NCBI RefSeq assembly: GCF_038096175.1
Contig: NZ_CP151099.1
Span: 808,501 to 872,500 of the forward strand
DNA length: 64,000 nucleotides
Direction of reading: 5' to 3'
Origin: Nostoc sp. UHCC 0302
GTDB lineage: Bacteria; Cyanobacteriota; Cyanobacteriia; Cyanobacteriales; Nostocaceae
In this document: positions 44,714-53,624 of the stretch, piece after piece
Layout of the letters: every line of letters starts with the position of its first letter
How positions within the stretch are numbered: position 1 is the stretch's first letter
The notes under the pieces: generated by a model
What the model saw: only the letters and a program-made list of their open reading frames with translations
Database searches by the model: none
Told to the model about the DNA's origin: nothing
Position numbers and translations under genes: made by a program

Positions 44714-45884
44714 AGTAGGTAGGCACCGAAATTTTCTACTATGTAACAAAATCTTAAGTTGATAATCTAGAGCTAAATTTTACACGATGTGTGTTGTGAT
44801 TGTTTTTTTTTCCTCTAGCTTGAACACCATTGATGACGGCGTAAGCGAGATCTAGCTCATCATCAAATGCTTGCCCGGATAACTCATCTTTCTTGAGATG
44901 TTGCCATTCCAATTCAATTGGATTCATTTCTGAGCAATATTTCGGGAGAAAAAAGATGTACAAACCCTGACTTTCCCATTTTTTCCACAATTGTTGAACT
45001 TCTTGGCAGCGATGTATTGGCCCGTTATCTTGCACAATCACGCTGATACGTCCAGTTTCTTGGGCTTGTTTGGCTTCTTTCTCCATCATTTCTATATAAG
45101 ATTTACGGTCAACACCACCGATAACTAAACCGTAAACAAAACTGATTAAAGGTTGGAGAAGCCCGATAATACTTAATCTGCGACCACGGCGTTTAGTCTG
45201 TTCTAACCGTTTTTGCTCACCTCTAAAGTAATATGTATAACTAGGTTCGCTCCACATACAGAACCCTGACTCGTCTAGGTATTTCAGGTCTATTTCACCA
45301 GTGGCAGCAGCTAATTCCAACATGTCTAGGTCTGCTTGCTTGTTTGCTCGTGCTACTGGGTCTTGTTTTCCTTTATGGCTTTTCCTTGTCCGTTTCCAAT
45401 CGACCCCCTTTTTTTGAGTACCCGTCTTAATCTGTCGGCACTCATCTCAACGTTGCGTTCTGTTTTCAACTTCAAAGCTAACTGAGAACTATTGTATGTG
45501 CGTGGCTCGTTTCTGAGGCATTCTTCTAAAAATATCATGTCATCCTCAAGCCACTTTGGTTTCCCCCCTCGCCCAGGAGATTCCCAAAGCCCTTCTGTGC
45601 CCAGTTTTTGCCATTGATGCAAAACTTTTGTGACTGTTTTTTTGTGACAATCAAAGTGATCTGCTATCTTCTCTACATACCAACCATGTGCATTTAGCCT
45701 GATTATTTCCGCCCTGTCTTTGACTTTCTGTGGTACATCCTGTTTTCTCAGATTTAGTAAAGTTTGGTCTTGCTCAGGAGTCAGAAATACCCTTAAACGC
45801 GCACCCATACACCAACTACCTTGTAGATGCATTATCAGTCTTTACATATCTTAACATAGCTGACTTTTTTGGCACCTACCTACT
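44714..45884 (-). mobile_element. IS630-family insertion sequence
   Basis: A 1171-bp element with inverted ends AGTAGGTAGG.(CACC/TGCC) flanked by the TA target duplication (44712-44713, 45885-45886), as expected for IS630/Tc1-mariner. It encodes a two-frame transposase. Its right end lies within the 3' end of the LDH-like gene. Confidence 0.88.
44754..45832 (-). CDS. IS630-family transposase, two frames joined by apparent -1 frameshift
   Basis: The first frame (45832-45353, 159 aa) has a helix-turn-helix and winged domain (DFDCHKKTVTKVLHQWQKLG-like). The second frame (open to 44754) contains the DDE domain: LDESGF, VIVQDNGPIHR and LPKYCSEMNPIELEW. Around 45405-45415 the minus strand reads C-TCA-AAA-AAA-GGG-GGT, a run of seven A. 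The second frame is open right through this run, giving LKKKGVDWKRTRKSHKGK and on into LDMLELAAATG. A single -1 slip on the A7 run would yield one full transposase. This is common in IS630 elements, so the element may be intact. Confidence 0.85.
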
Positions 45885-46815
45885 TATGGGCTTCATTGAG
45901 TTTGTTGGCTGATTCTTCTAATAAGCGTTGTTCATGAGTATTTCTTGATAACAACAGTTGGCGCTCAATACCTGTTGAGCCAATGATACATGGAAGTCCA
46001 AGAACAACTTCACTGCCAACTCCATAGTTAGAATCTGCTCTGGCCGATACTGGAAATATCTGCTTTTCATCTCGCAGGATGGTATCAACTAACTGACAAA
46101 TTACTGTTGATATACCATAGCTTGTATTTCCTTTGCGTTCAAAAATGTTATGGCCTCGTTTACGAGCTAACTGTGCGTACTCTTGCTGAATTTGTTCTAG
46201 CGTTGCTCCTTGTGGTATAGGAAATTCTGTTAACAGAATTCCCCCAATAAATGCACTAGACCAAACGACAAATTGACTGTCTCCATGCTCTCCAATCACA
46301 TAAGCATGAATGTCTTGTTTTGCAACATTCAGTCGCTTTCCAAGCTGATATCTCAGTCTAGCAGTATCAAGAACAGTTCCGGAACCGAAAATTAGGTTTT
46401 CTGCTCTGGTGGAAGTAGCGATCGCAATCCGCGTGAGTACATCCACTGGATTGCTAATGATAATTACGATTGAATTCGGTGCAACTCGATCCAATTCTTT
46501 GATTGTCGAACGTATAATCTCTGCATTGTCGCTCAATGTATCTAATCGGGTCTGTCCAAGTTTCGGCTGCACCCCAGCAGTCACAATAATGATATCTGAA
46601 TCAGCTAAATCTTCATACTGATTTGATGGTATGATCTCCATCTCTTTAAGTAGGGGAATGCTGTCTTCGATATCCCATACTTGCCCTTCAGCTTTTGATA
46701 AGGTTCGGTCAAAAAGGACAACCCTTACACATCTACCGAGTAGAACTAAAGCATTTGCAACGTCTGCACCTACATTACCTGCACCAATAATACCGACTTT
46801 AGATGTTTTACTCAT
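45880..46815 (-). CDS. L-lactate/2-hydroxyacid dehydrogenase (LDH/MDH family), 3' end altered by IS630
   Basis: A 311-residue Rossmann dehydrogenase. VGIIGAGNVGADVANAL binds NAD, ISNPVDVLTR and LDTARLRYQLG carry substrate-binding Arg, and VIGEHGDSQ holds the catalytic His. In the mobile loop AGVQPKLGQTR, the position of LDH's specificity Gln (or MDH's Arg) is Pro, so the substrate is uncertain. The last Lys codon and the TAG stop come from the IS630 end; a few native C-terminal residues are lost. The protein is only slightly shorter than normal (about 315-330), so it may still work. The flavoprotein gene lies 76 bp upstream. Confidence 0.88.
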   Translation of the reverse strand: MSKTSKVGIIGAGNVGADVANALVLLGRCVRVVLFDRTLSKAEGQVWDIEDSIPLLKEMEIIPSNQYEDLADSDIIIVTAGVQPKLGQTRLDTLSDNAEIIRSTIKELDRVAPNSIVIIISNPVDVLTRIAIATSTRAENLIFGSGTVLDTARLRYQLGKRLNVAKQDIHAYVIGEHGDSQFVVWSSAFIGGILLTEFPIPQGATLEQIQQEYAQLARKRGHNIFERKGNTSYGISTVICQLVDTILRDEKQIFPVSARADSNYGVGSEVVLGLPCIIGSTGIERQLLLSRNTHEQRLLEESANKLNEAHK

Positions 46816-46890
46816 GATGCTATATCTACTTTTTTCAAGAGTGAAATGTCGTTTGTTTGCTAATTCCTTGGGTCTGCAATTGCTGCCTCC

Positions 46891-48285
46891 TTACAACTTG
46901 GAAAACAATATATTTAATCCTTCGGTCATCGTGGGATGAGTCAAAATACCATCGCGTAGAACGGTGTACGGCATCTGAGCTTGCATCACCATCTGCACCG
47001 TTGAAATCACTTCACCTGCTTCATGACACAACAGGGAACACCCTAGAATACGACCTGTATCTGCATCCACGATCGCCTTGAGAAGCCCATCAGTTTTACC
47101 GAGTGTTTTCGCTCTAGGAACAGCTGACGCATCCACCTTCGCCACGCGGATAGCATATCCTTGTTGCTGTGCTTCAGTTTCAGTCAAACCCACATGAGCC
47201 AATTCTGGATCGATGAACAGACACGATGGAACCAATCGATCCCGTGTACTACGGTTGCCCCCATCAATTAAATTAGCTTTGATAATGCGATAATCATCGA
47301 GCGATATATGAGTGTATTGTGGGCCGCCGTTGATGTCGCCTAACGCCCAAATCCCCGGAATATTCGTCTCTAAGCGATCGTTAACTTGAATAAATCCGCG
47401 TGTATCAGTTACCACATCAGCAGCAGCTAAATTTAAGCTATCGGTATTGGGCGCACGACCAACGGCGACGAGCAAATGCGACCCCTGGAGGGTGATTTCA
47501 CGATCGCCAACTTGGATTTGAAGAATGGTTTCATTACCAGTGCGATTAACCCTCAACACCTTCGCCTTCAACAAGAATTCAATACCATCTCGTTCCAGCA
47601 ATGTTTGGACTGCGATCGCTATATCTGGATCTTGCTGTGACAGGATTTGCTCACTTTGCCCAATGACAGTAACACCAGAGCCAAAGCGCCGGAACATCTG
47701 GGCAAACTCTAAACCAATATAGCCACTACCGAGAACGATCAGGTGTTCAGGCAGGTATTCTAGCTCCATAATCGACTCACTCGTTAAAAACTCAACTTCT
47801 GTGAGTCCGGGAATGGATGGAATTAACGGTCGTGTGCCTGTATTAATAAATAAGCGTTCGGCGGTAAGTAAGCGATTGTTCCCCTCAGTTGTCGTTACTG
47901 CGATCGTTTTGGGAGCAGCAAAGCGGGCTGTACCAATGATCAGTTCGTGACCCAAAGCAGTTTCTAAATTGTGCAAGTTCATTTCACGCATCCCTTGCAC
48001 AACCGATCGTTTTCGTTGGATCACCTCTGCTAAATTAACGCTGGGTGTATTAGCTTTAACACCATAAACGGCACTGTTTCGCACTGTATTTGCCACATTG
48101 GCACTCGCCACCATAGTTTTAGTAGGAATGCAGGCAATATTAATGCACCCGCCACCAATCATGTTTAAGCTGCGTTCAACCAGAGCGGTTTTACGTCCGT
48201 CAGCGACTAACGCTGGTGCAAGTGTTTTACCCGCCTTGCCACCGCCGATAATAATGTCGTCATAGTGTTGAGTGTCTACTTCCAT
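46891..48285 (-). CDS. Mercuric-reductase-like FAD/NAD(P) disulfide oxidoreductase
   Basis: A 464-residue class I pyridine nucleotide-disulfide oxidoreductase. FAD binding starts at DIIIGGGKAGKTLAPAL. The redox pair is GGCINIACIPTKT (C-x4-C). A second dinucleotide motif is LIVLGSGYIGLEFAQMFRRFGSGVTV, IWALGDINGG is the second FAD motif, and the dimer domain ends with MTEGLNILF. The HMA metal-binding domain, the Cys pair of true MerA C-termini and the lipoamide-dehydrogenase HPT(L/T)SE motif are absent. It belongs to the MerA-like group whose substrate is often unknown. It is probably co-transcribed with the LDH-like gene downstream. Confidence 0.88.
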   Translation of the reverse strand: MEVDTQHYDDIIIGGGKAGKTLAPALVADGRKTALVERSLNMIGGGCINIACIPTKTMVASANVANTVRNSAVYGVKANTPSVNLAEVIQRKRSVVQGMREMNLHNLETALGHELIIGTARFAAPKTIAVTTTEGNNRLLTAERLFINTGTRPLIPSIPGLTEVEFLTSESIMELEYLPEHLIVLGSGYIGLEFAQMFRRFGSGVTVIGQSEQILSQQDPDIAIAVQTLLERDGIEFLLKAKVLRVNRTGNETILQIQVGDREITLQGSHLLVAVGRAPNTDSLNLAAADVVTDTRGFIQVNDRLETNIPGIWALGDINGGPQYTHISLDDYRIIKANLIDGGNRSTRDRLVPSCLFIDPELAHVGLTETEAQQQGYAIRVAKVDASAVPRAKTLGKTDGLLKAIVDADTGRILGCSLLCHEAGEVISTVQMVMQAQMPYTVLRDGILTHPTMTEGLNILFSKL

Positions 48286-48426
48286 ATCCTTTGGGTTTGA
48301 TCGGGTGAATACGATTTCTAGAAGGTGTTATAAATTTCAGAAAAAACTGGCTGACTAAGAGGGTTTTAGCGATAACGTATTTGCCTTAGCTGGATTTCCC
48401 AAAAGTGCTAACACCCGCAAGAAGAT

Positions 48427-48792
48427 TCAACTTTTTCTACAAGCTTGCTTCATCAAAATACGGTTATTTTTATACACCTCTAAAGTTCCAGACTGCGGGT
48501 TATCTAACGTGCCATCCCACACCCAATATTCATAAATTCCACTCCGAAACTTATACACTCGAACACCTTCTGTCGCTTGGCTAGTTCCTTTGCCCAAACT
48601 TAAATTACCGTTGGGACTGGTCGCGCGATAGAGTAGTTCACCGTTCGTATAATTCTGCCAAATATTGATGTTGTACCGACCCTGGCATTTTGTACTCAGG
48701 ATGATGCCAGCAGTAGAATCAGCAGAAGCTCTTAAGGAAAAATTAGCTAAGATACTAATTGGCAGAGCAAGAAGTAACGCAGATGTTTTCAT
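48427..48792 (-). CDS. Secreted hypothetical protein, 121 aa
   Basis: I do not recognise the family. A signal peptide (MKTSALLLALPISILANFSLRASA) precedes a mature domain of about 97 residues predicted to be all-beta. It has YNINIWQNYTNGELLYRAT and GVRVYKFRSGIYEYWVWDG, and two cysteines (Cys near 36 and near 117) could form a disulfide. Similar small exported proteins are frequent in cyanobacteria. It is the downstream neighbour of an isochorismatase-like gene, 29 bp away, probably in the same transcript. Confidence 0.7.
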   Translation of the reverse strand: MKTSALLLALPISILANFSLRASADSTAGIILSTKCQGRYNINIWQNYTNGELLYRATSPNGNLSLGKGTSQATEGVRVYKFRSGIYEYWVWDGTLDNPQSGTLEVYKNNRILMKQACRKS

Positions 48793-48820
48793 GAGTGTTG
48801 TAAAATTAATGAGTTTGACA

Positions 48821-49468
48821 TTACTTGATTGCTGCTAGAACTTCATCTGTAGAAAGGACTGCATTGGCGATATACCCAAAGTTGATCAGTGCTGCCTTAT
48901 AGCCATCACCCAGTTGCGGATGTCGAGGAGCAGCTGTTGCATCCTTGACGACAACGACTTGGAATCCCTGTTCGAGCAATTCGCGTAGGTGAGCTTCAAC
49001 ACAAAGATTTGCCAACATTCCAAGTAGAATAACTTTGCTGATCTTGCGTTTACGCAGTTGCAAAACGAGGTCGTTAGTTTGCGGCCCATAGACTTTGTGG
49101 GGACTGGCCACAATCGTCTTACCATCCTCAATGAAGGGCTTGTAGCGATCAAGCCAGTCAGCACCCGATCCCAAGAATCCATCAAGGCTTAACGCGCCAC
49201 GGCGATCAAACTCCTTAACCTCAAGCATCATTTGCTCTAGGTTGCCGGCAAATTTCCAATTATGATCGGTGGGGTAGTAATAGTGAGGGGAGATAAAAAC
49301 CTCGAATTCATTCTGCTTTGCGGCTTTGAAGATTCGCTCGATGTTCTCGACTGTATTGTTATCCTTAACACTCTCACCCACCAAATCCCAGGAAACCCCT
49401 TTTTCGCTCAAGACATCGTTTTGCGGATCGATGACGACTACTGCGGTGTCATTCTTGTTGATGTTCAT
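48821..49468 (-). CDS. Isochorismatase-like cysteine hydrolase
   Basis: A 215-residue protein of the isochorismatase/cysteine hydrolase superfamily. The catalytic triad is visible: Asp in AVVVIDPQNDVLSE (about residue 12), Lys in the SPHKVYGPQTNDL region, and Cys in LLGMLANLCVEAHLREL (about 155). FQVVVVKDATAAPRHPQLGDGY follows. Family members cleave amides or enol ethers such as nicotinamide, N-carbamoyl compounds or isochorismate. The Cys argues for amidase-type chemistry rather than true isochorismatase. RBS AAGGA is 9 nt before the start. Confidence 0.85.
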   Translation of the reverse strand: MNINKNDTAVVVIDPQNDVLSEKGVSWDLVGESVKDNNTVENIERIFKAAKQNEFEVFISPHYYYPTDHNWKFAGNLEQMMLEVKEFDRRGALSLDGFLGSGADWLDRYKPFIEDGKTIVASPHKVYGPQTNDLVLQLRKRKISKVILLGMLANLCVEAHLRELLEQGFQVVVVKDATAAPRHPQLGDGYKAALINFGYIANAVLSTDEVLAAIK

Positions 49469-49613
49469 GCTTTTTTCCTTGCTTATTGATTTTCACCGTT
49501 CTCTTTCTTAAAAACCATCTGCGATATGCAGCATTTTTCCAGTGATTCAGAATCAGAATATTTTGGTTGCTAGAGCGATCAAGGTGGGCAAATTATCGGT
49601 CAGTAGCCCTATT

Positions 49614-50330
49614 TCAGACTTTGACACCACTGCCTAAATGCTGTTTCAAAAACGCCAATGTGCGATCACGTGCTAATTCTGCGGCTTCTTGGCGATAAGC
49701 GGAACTACCCACGCGATTAAACCCATGACTCACTCCTTCATAGCGATAGATTGTTACCAGGGGGTTGTCTTTCATTCCTTGCTGAATGGACGCTTGAGCA
49801 GTTGGTGACACAAACTCGTCATTTTCACCCAGATGCAATATCAGAGGTTTCTGAATTTTTGTCGCCTCTGCTAAATTCTTGTCAATGTCGACACCGTAGT
49901 AACTAACATTGGCATCTGCATCAGTACGTGTTGCCATGAAATATGCCAGTTTGCCGCCCAAACAAAAGCCCACGCTGCCGACCTTGCCTGTGCTGCTGGG
50001 ATACTGCCGCAGAAAAGACAGGCTTGCTTTTAGGTCTTCTACGCCGCTATTTACATCAAATGCTTGGAGTAACTCAAAACCTTTAGTCAACTGATCCTTA
50101 TCGTCAGCATCAAGTTGCACACCGGGTTCCAGCCGCCAATACAAATCTGGTACAAGCACCAAATAGCCGGACTTAGCATAATCATCGGCAATTTGACGCA
50201 TATTAGTATTGACCCCAAGAATTTCTTGAATCAGCACAATCCCTGCATCAGGCTGAGTACTGGGTGTTGCTAGATAGGCGCTAAAACTGCCCCCAGACAA
50301 GGCTGGAATGGTTACATTTTGAGTTGTCAT
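49614..50330 (-). CDS. Dienelactone hydrolase family protein
   Basis: A 238-residue alpha/beta hydrolase. GIVLIQEILGVNTNMRQIADDYAKSGYLVLVPDLYWR is the N-terminal family block. The nucleophile elbow is GFCLGG with Cys, as in dienelactone hydrolase. LHLGENDEFVS provides the Asp and YEGVSHGFNR the His. These enzymes hydrolyse cyclic lactones in chlorocatechol breakdown or related esters. AGGACAC lies upstream of the ATG. It heads a minus-strand stretch of hydrolases and oxidoreductases. Confidence 0.9.
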   Translation of the reverse strand: MTTQNVTIPALSGGSFSAYLATPSTQPDAGIVLIQEILGVNTNMRQIADDYAKSGYLVLVPDLYWRLEPGVQLDADDKDQLTKGFELLQAFDVNSGVEDLKASLSFLRQYPSSTGKVGSVGFCLGGKLAYFMATRTDADANVSYYGVDIDKNLAEATKIQKPLILHLGENDEFVSPTAQASIQQGMKDNPLVTIYRYEGVSHGFNRVGSSAYRQEAAELARDRTLAFLKQHLGSGVKV

Positions 50331-50391
50331 GGTGTCCTTTTTAACGATTTGCTATTTAGACTTTGACCAAATTAAACAATGTTGCTGAATG

Positions 50392-50556
50392 GAATGGCAT
50401 TAAGAAAAGCCCAAAGATTTATGGAGGCTGGGGGCGTATTCTGAATGGCTGCTGCCTCTCGTCAAAAAAGTGGAGGCGGAGCCTCAGAGAATGCTTTCCC
50501 AGCCTGGAGGCTTGTTCCAGTTGCGGCAAAGGCTGTATCTTAACTTAGTGCAATTC
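50392..50556. mobile_element. MITE-like element at the 3' end of the MOSC gene
   Basis: A 165-bp copy with ends GAATGGCATTAAG and CTTAGTGCAATTC. Flanks GTTGCTGAATG (50381-50391) and GCTCCTGAAAG (50557-50567) match at 8 of 11 positions, compatible with a decayed target duplication. The element supplies the last residues (IALS) and stop codon of the MOSC gene. Its interior (GGAGGC...GCCTGGAGGC) matches the copy at 58819. Confidence 0.7.
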
Positions 50557-51181
50557 GCTCCTGAAAGTAGTCGCGCCAGCTTTCGGGTAAGGCTTCAAGT
50601 TGAGCAGCTTGCTGAAGTAACTCTGGATTGTTCTGCTCACGAGTATAAAGCTGAGTGATATTAGCAACAGTAATATTGTTGCTATCCCGGCTCACCAACT
50701 CTAAAGTGTCTCCGGCTCCGACTTCGCCCTCTTGCAAAACACGAAAGTAAAATCCGGTTCTACGACTTGCAAGAAATTGTTTAATGATATCAGGTCGTCC
50801 AAACCGAATCCCCAGTTTGTAACAGGGTAAGCGAGGTTGTGTGACCATCAGTTTTACAGTGCCGATATAAAAGCGATCGCCAATGTTCACTTCCTCTTCT
50901 CTGAGTCCAGTGGTGGTAAAATTTTCACCAAAGATGCCTAGCGGTAGCTCTGTGTCAGGCAATTCACCTCGCCAGTAATCGTAATGCTCGAAGGGATAGA
51001 CATAAACTGCTTTGTCTGCTCCTCCATGAACGGTGAGATCGGCTTGTTTATCACCATCTAAATTGAGCGATCGCACCATGACGCGATCGCTAACTGGTTC
51101 TTTAAAAATTCCAGTGCTAACTGTTTTCCCTTTCCAGGCCACTTCATGCGGCAGTCCGACGTTTACAGAGATGAGTTTCAT
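50540..51181 (-). CDS. MOSC-domain protein (YiiM-like), copy A
   Basis: A 213-residue MOSC protein. VNVGLPHEVAWKGKTVSTGIFKEPV, then DLTVHGGADKAVYVYPFEHYDYWRGELP, GIFGENFTTTGL and PRLPCYKLGIRFGR with the conserved sulfur-carrying Cys are all present. MOSC domains handle molybdenum cofactor-bound sulfur; YiiM-type proteins reduce N-hydroxylated compounds. It is a clear duplicate of 57379-58029. The C-terminal tail is encoded by the adjacent MITE, whereas copy B ends EQIRRQDVR. Confidence 0.88.
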   Translation of the reverse strand: MKLISVNVGLPHEVAWKGKTVSTGIFKEPVSDRVMVRSLNLDGDKQADLTVHGGADKAVYVYPFEHYDYWRGELPDTELPLGIFGENFTTTGLREEEVNIGDRFYIGTVKLMVTQPRLPCYKLGIRFGRPDIIKQFLASRRTGFYFRVLQEGEVGAGDTLELVSRDSNNITVANITQLYTREQNNPELLQQAAQLEALPESWRDYFQERIALS

Positions 51182-51239
51182 AAGAAATTTAAATTAGGTC
51201 AATAGTCAAGTATTTAAATTGAATCAAAAAATAAGTTAA

Positions 51240-51629
51240 TTAAAGAAGTACTTGATGGATTAAAGGTGCAATGATAGCGATGTTCTTCACCAACTCATCG
51301 GAGAGAGAAAAGCGCTGTTTTAAGTAATTGGGATCGTTGTAACTCACCCACACCTTGCCGTCAGTCGCTTCCCATGCCAGCACTTTTAGAGGTAAATCCA
51401 GAGCGATCGTTGGTTCTGCAACCATGAGGGGAGTTCCGGCTTTCGGGTTGCCAAACAGCAATAATTGTGTCGGAGATAGGCTAAGTCCGACTTTTTCGGC
51501 TTCAGCCTGTTGATCGATGCGGGCAAAAATGGTGATACCTTTTGCTTGAAGGATGGCTGCAAAGCGATCAATGGTTGCGGGCACTGAATACTGGCTGGAC
51601 TGGTTGATAATGCCGTTGTTTGCATTCAT
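51240..51629 (-). CDS. DUF302-family protein
   Basis: A 129-residue protein with the DUF302 pattern: TIDRFAAILQAKGITIFARIDQQAEAEKVGL, TQLLLFGNPKAGTPLM and LPLKVLAWEATDGKVWVSYNDP. The family is a small alpha/beta fold found with redox and detoxification genes, with no settled activity. It lies between the MOSC gene and an SDR stub. RBS AAGGAG precedes the start. Confidence 0.85.
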   Translation of the reverse strand: MNANNGIINQSSQYSVPATIDRFAAILQAKGITIFARIDQQAEAEKVGLSLSPTQLLLFGNPKAGTPLMVAEPTIALDLPLKVLAWEATDGKVWVSYNDPNYLKQRFSLSDELVKNIAIIAPLIHQVLL

Positions 51630-51713
51630 AGCAGTGGACTCCTTGCAGGATAAAAATTAGGTAATATTGTCGTTGCTTCGGCTTCTCAAAGATTGAGGTC
51701 GGAAAAAGTAGTT

Positions 51714-51758
51714 AGATGCCCCCGTCACAATTGCGATTTTTCCGTCTAGTTTTTTCAT
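51714..51758 (-). pseudogene. SDR N-terminal stub
   Basis: About 14 codons starting at ATG 51758 read MKKLDGKIAIVTGAS, nearly identical to the start of the SDR at 58049-58798 ([17 protein letters not shown]). The similarity then stops. The ATG overlaps the stop of the upstream DUF6130-like gene (ATGA), so a complete SDR was once coupled to it and has been deleted. Confidence 0.7.
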
Positions 51759-52150
51759 GATGATTTCTTCGGATCGGGCAGGGTGAACTCCACAGTTTCG
51801 CTAGTGATTACTTTGTGCATAGGGTCAGCTAGTTCAATCAGTACTTTGTGCGCGCCAGGTTCCAGTCCGACCAGGATGATCGTTTCCCCACTGGCATCGA
51901 CAAAGTGCCACGGTGCATCGTCAACGGTGATGTGGATATGACCGATGCGCGGAGATACTTTGAGGGCACCTTTGCCAAACACTGGCAACACACGCAAATT
52001 CTCCGTCCGGTACTGGATAAAGACGCGACCCTGGGCTAGTGGTTCGGGAAGCGGTGGATCGACAATCAGCTTGGGTGGTGCTTCGTTTTCAATCGCAATC
52101 AACGGTGACGGGCCAATAATGTCCCTAGCGCTCGGTGTGCGGCTGTTCAT
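51755..52150 (-). CDS. DUF6130-like small protein
   Basis: A 131-residue protein (from ATG 52150). LAQGRVFIQYRTENLRVLPVFGKGALKVSPRIGHIHITVDDAPWHFVD and GLEPGAHKVLIELADPMHKVI suggest a beta-sandwich domain of the DUF6130/DUF4399 type; the family name is by recall. A longer start at 52216 would add a hydrophobic-poor tail (MTLRRFTFKWIVIK) and cannot be excluded. No signal peptide is obvious from either start. Its stop overlaps the start of the SDR stub. Confidence 0.65.
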   Translation of the reverse strand: MNSRTPSARDIIGPSPLIAIENEAPPKLIVDPPLPEPLAQGRVFIQYRTENLRVLPVFGKGALKVSPRIGHIHITVDDAPWHFVDASGETIILVGLEPGAHKVLIELADPMHKVITSETVEFTLPDPKKSS

Positions 52151-52325
52151 AGCAGGTAAGTACCTGAGAGTAGTTTTTATAACGATCCATTTGAAGGTGA
52201 AGCGGCGCAGAGTCATCGCTCCAGAGAAGCCATTAACGTTTCTTTGATGCGAGTTCCCAGACCGCAGTTGCGAATGCTTTAGGATCTTCCTGGGGCAAGT
52301 TGCTTTACTCTTTTCCCCTACGCTA

Positions 52326-52456
52326 ATACCATTTCACGAAAAATCTGATACAAATGCAAACCCTGAAAGCTTTGCTGCATCTGAGTTTTTTAATTGCGTA
52401 CAGCCCTTTGAGCATGAAAACAGCGTAGCGGGGCATAGTCCATTGTGAATTGGTAT
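52326..52456. repeat. Small dispersed element, ATACCATTTCAC / GTGAATTGGTAT ends
   Basis: A 131-bp segment bounded by these imperfect inverted repeats, containing an AGCGTAGCGGGGC repeat core. It occupies most of the gap between the DUF6130-like and esterase genes and resembles the elements at 6245 and 6437. Confidence 0.45.
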
Positions 52457-52492
52457 AACTTTTTTCCTTTCCCGAAAAAGATTGATCGCATC

Positions 52493-53488
52493 CTATTGCA
52501 GATATTTCTTCAATTGGGCAGCAGCTTGAACAAACAGAGAACGGGTTTCGGGCAACTCTGCTAAACCATTCAGTAGTCCGAAGTCATGAATCATACCGTT
52601 GTACTGCACAGTTGTTACCTCGACCCCAGCTTCATCAAGCTTACGTCCATAGGCTGTGCCCTCGTCATGCAAGATATCGCTCTCTGCAACCACAATTAAC
52701 GCCGGAGGCAAGCCTTTGAGTTGCTCAACCGTCGCCTGTAGGGGAGAAGCATAGATGTCTTTGCGCTTTTCTGGGTCAGCAATGTACATATCATACATCC
52801 ACTTCATCGTTGGTATAGTCAGAAAACGCCGATCGCCAAATTCGTGATAAGAATTCGTTTCAAAATCCGCATCTACAATGGGCCACATCAGGATTTGCAG
52901 CTTGATGTGTGGCCCTCCTTTTTCTTTCGCCTTCAAAGCAGTGACAGTTGTCATGTTACCGCCGACGCTGTTGCCAACGACTGCCAAATTCTTGCCATCC
53001 ACCCCAATCTCCTCACCATGCTCGGCAACCCATTTGGTTGCAGCATAAATCTCATTGATTGCCTGTGGGTATTGAGCATCTGGCGTACGAGTGTAGTTGA
53101 CAAAAACACCTGCAAACCCTGAAAGCACAACCAGATCGCGAACCATGCGCTTGTGTGTTGGGTAATCACCCAGCACCCAACCACCACCATGAATAAAGAT
53201 GAAAACAGGCAATGTGCCTTTGACCCCTAATGGTCGTACAATATCAAGGGTAATTGAATAACCCTCAGCAGTAATCGTCTTTTGGGACTCTTCAATGCCT
53301 GAAAGGTCTACTGGAACAGAAGCCTGTGCATCTACAAGGACTTGACGTGCTTCGAGTGGAGTGAGTTTCTCCAGCGCCACACCCCCTGAATTTAGCACTT
53401 TCAAAAATTCCTTCGTTCCTTTGGAAAGACGTGGATCGTCGGCAACTTCCAGAATTTTTGCTGCTTGCGAGTTTGCTTGAGCAACCAT
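52493..53488 (-). CDS. Alpha/beta hydrolase, HSL-type esterase
   Basis: A 331-residue esterase/lipase of the hormone-sensitive lipase family. The oxyanion motif is FIHGGGWVLGDYPTH, the nucleophile elbow GNSVGG holds Ser, and the acid and base follow in VVAESDILHDEG and GMIHDFGLLN. Such cytoplasmic enzymes hydrolyse short acyl or aryl esters. AAGGAGAA is 7 nt before ATG 53488. It is probably the downstream gene to the dehalogenase-like hydrolase at 53625-54512. Confidence 0.9.
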   Translation of the reverse strand: MVAQANSQAAKILEVADDPRLSKGTKEFLKVLNSGGVALEKLTPLEARQVLVDAQASVPVDLSGIEESQKTITAEGYSITLDIVRPLGVKGTLPVFIFIHGGGWVLGDYPTHKRMVRDLVVLSGFAGVFVNYTRTPDAQYPQAINEIYAATKWVAEHGEEIGVDGKNLAVVGNSVGGNMTTVTALKAKEKGGPHIKLQILMWPIVDADFETNSYHEFGDRRFLTIPTMKWMYDMYIADPEKRKDIYASPLQATVEQLKGLPPALIVVAESDILHDEGTAYGRKLDEAGVEVTTVQYNGMIHDFGLLNGLAELPETRSLFVQAAAQLKKYLQ

Positions 53489-53624
53489 GACATTCTCCTT
53501 TAATAACTTGTAAACAATCTGTTGAGATGGCGCTGTTAAGTTAATTGATTTAACACTGTTGCTTGATAAGTAGTAATTGTAGTAATGACAATCACTTTAT
53601 ATTGACATCGTTTAAGAGCCAAAA

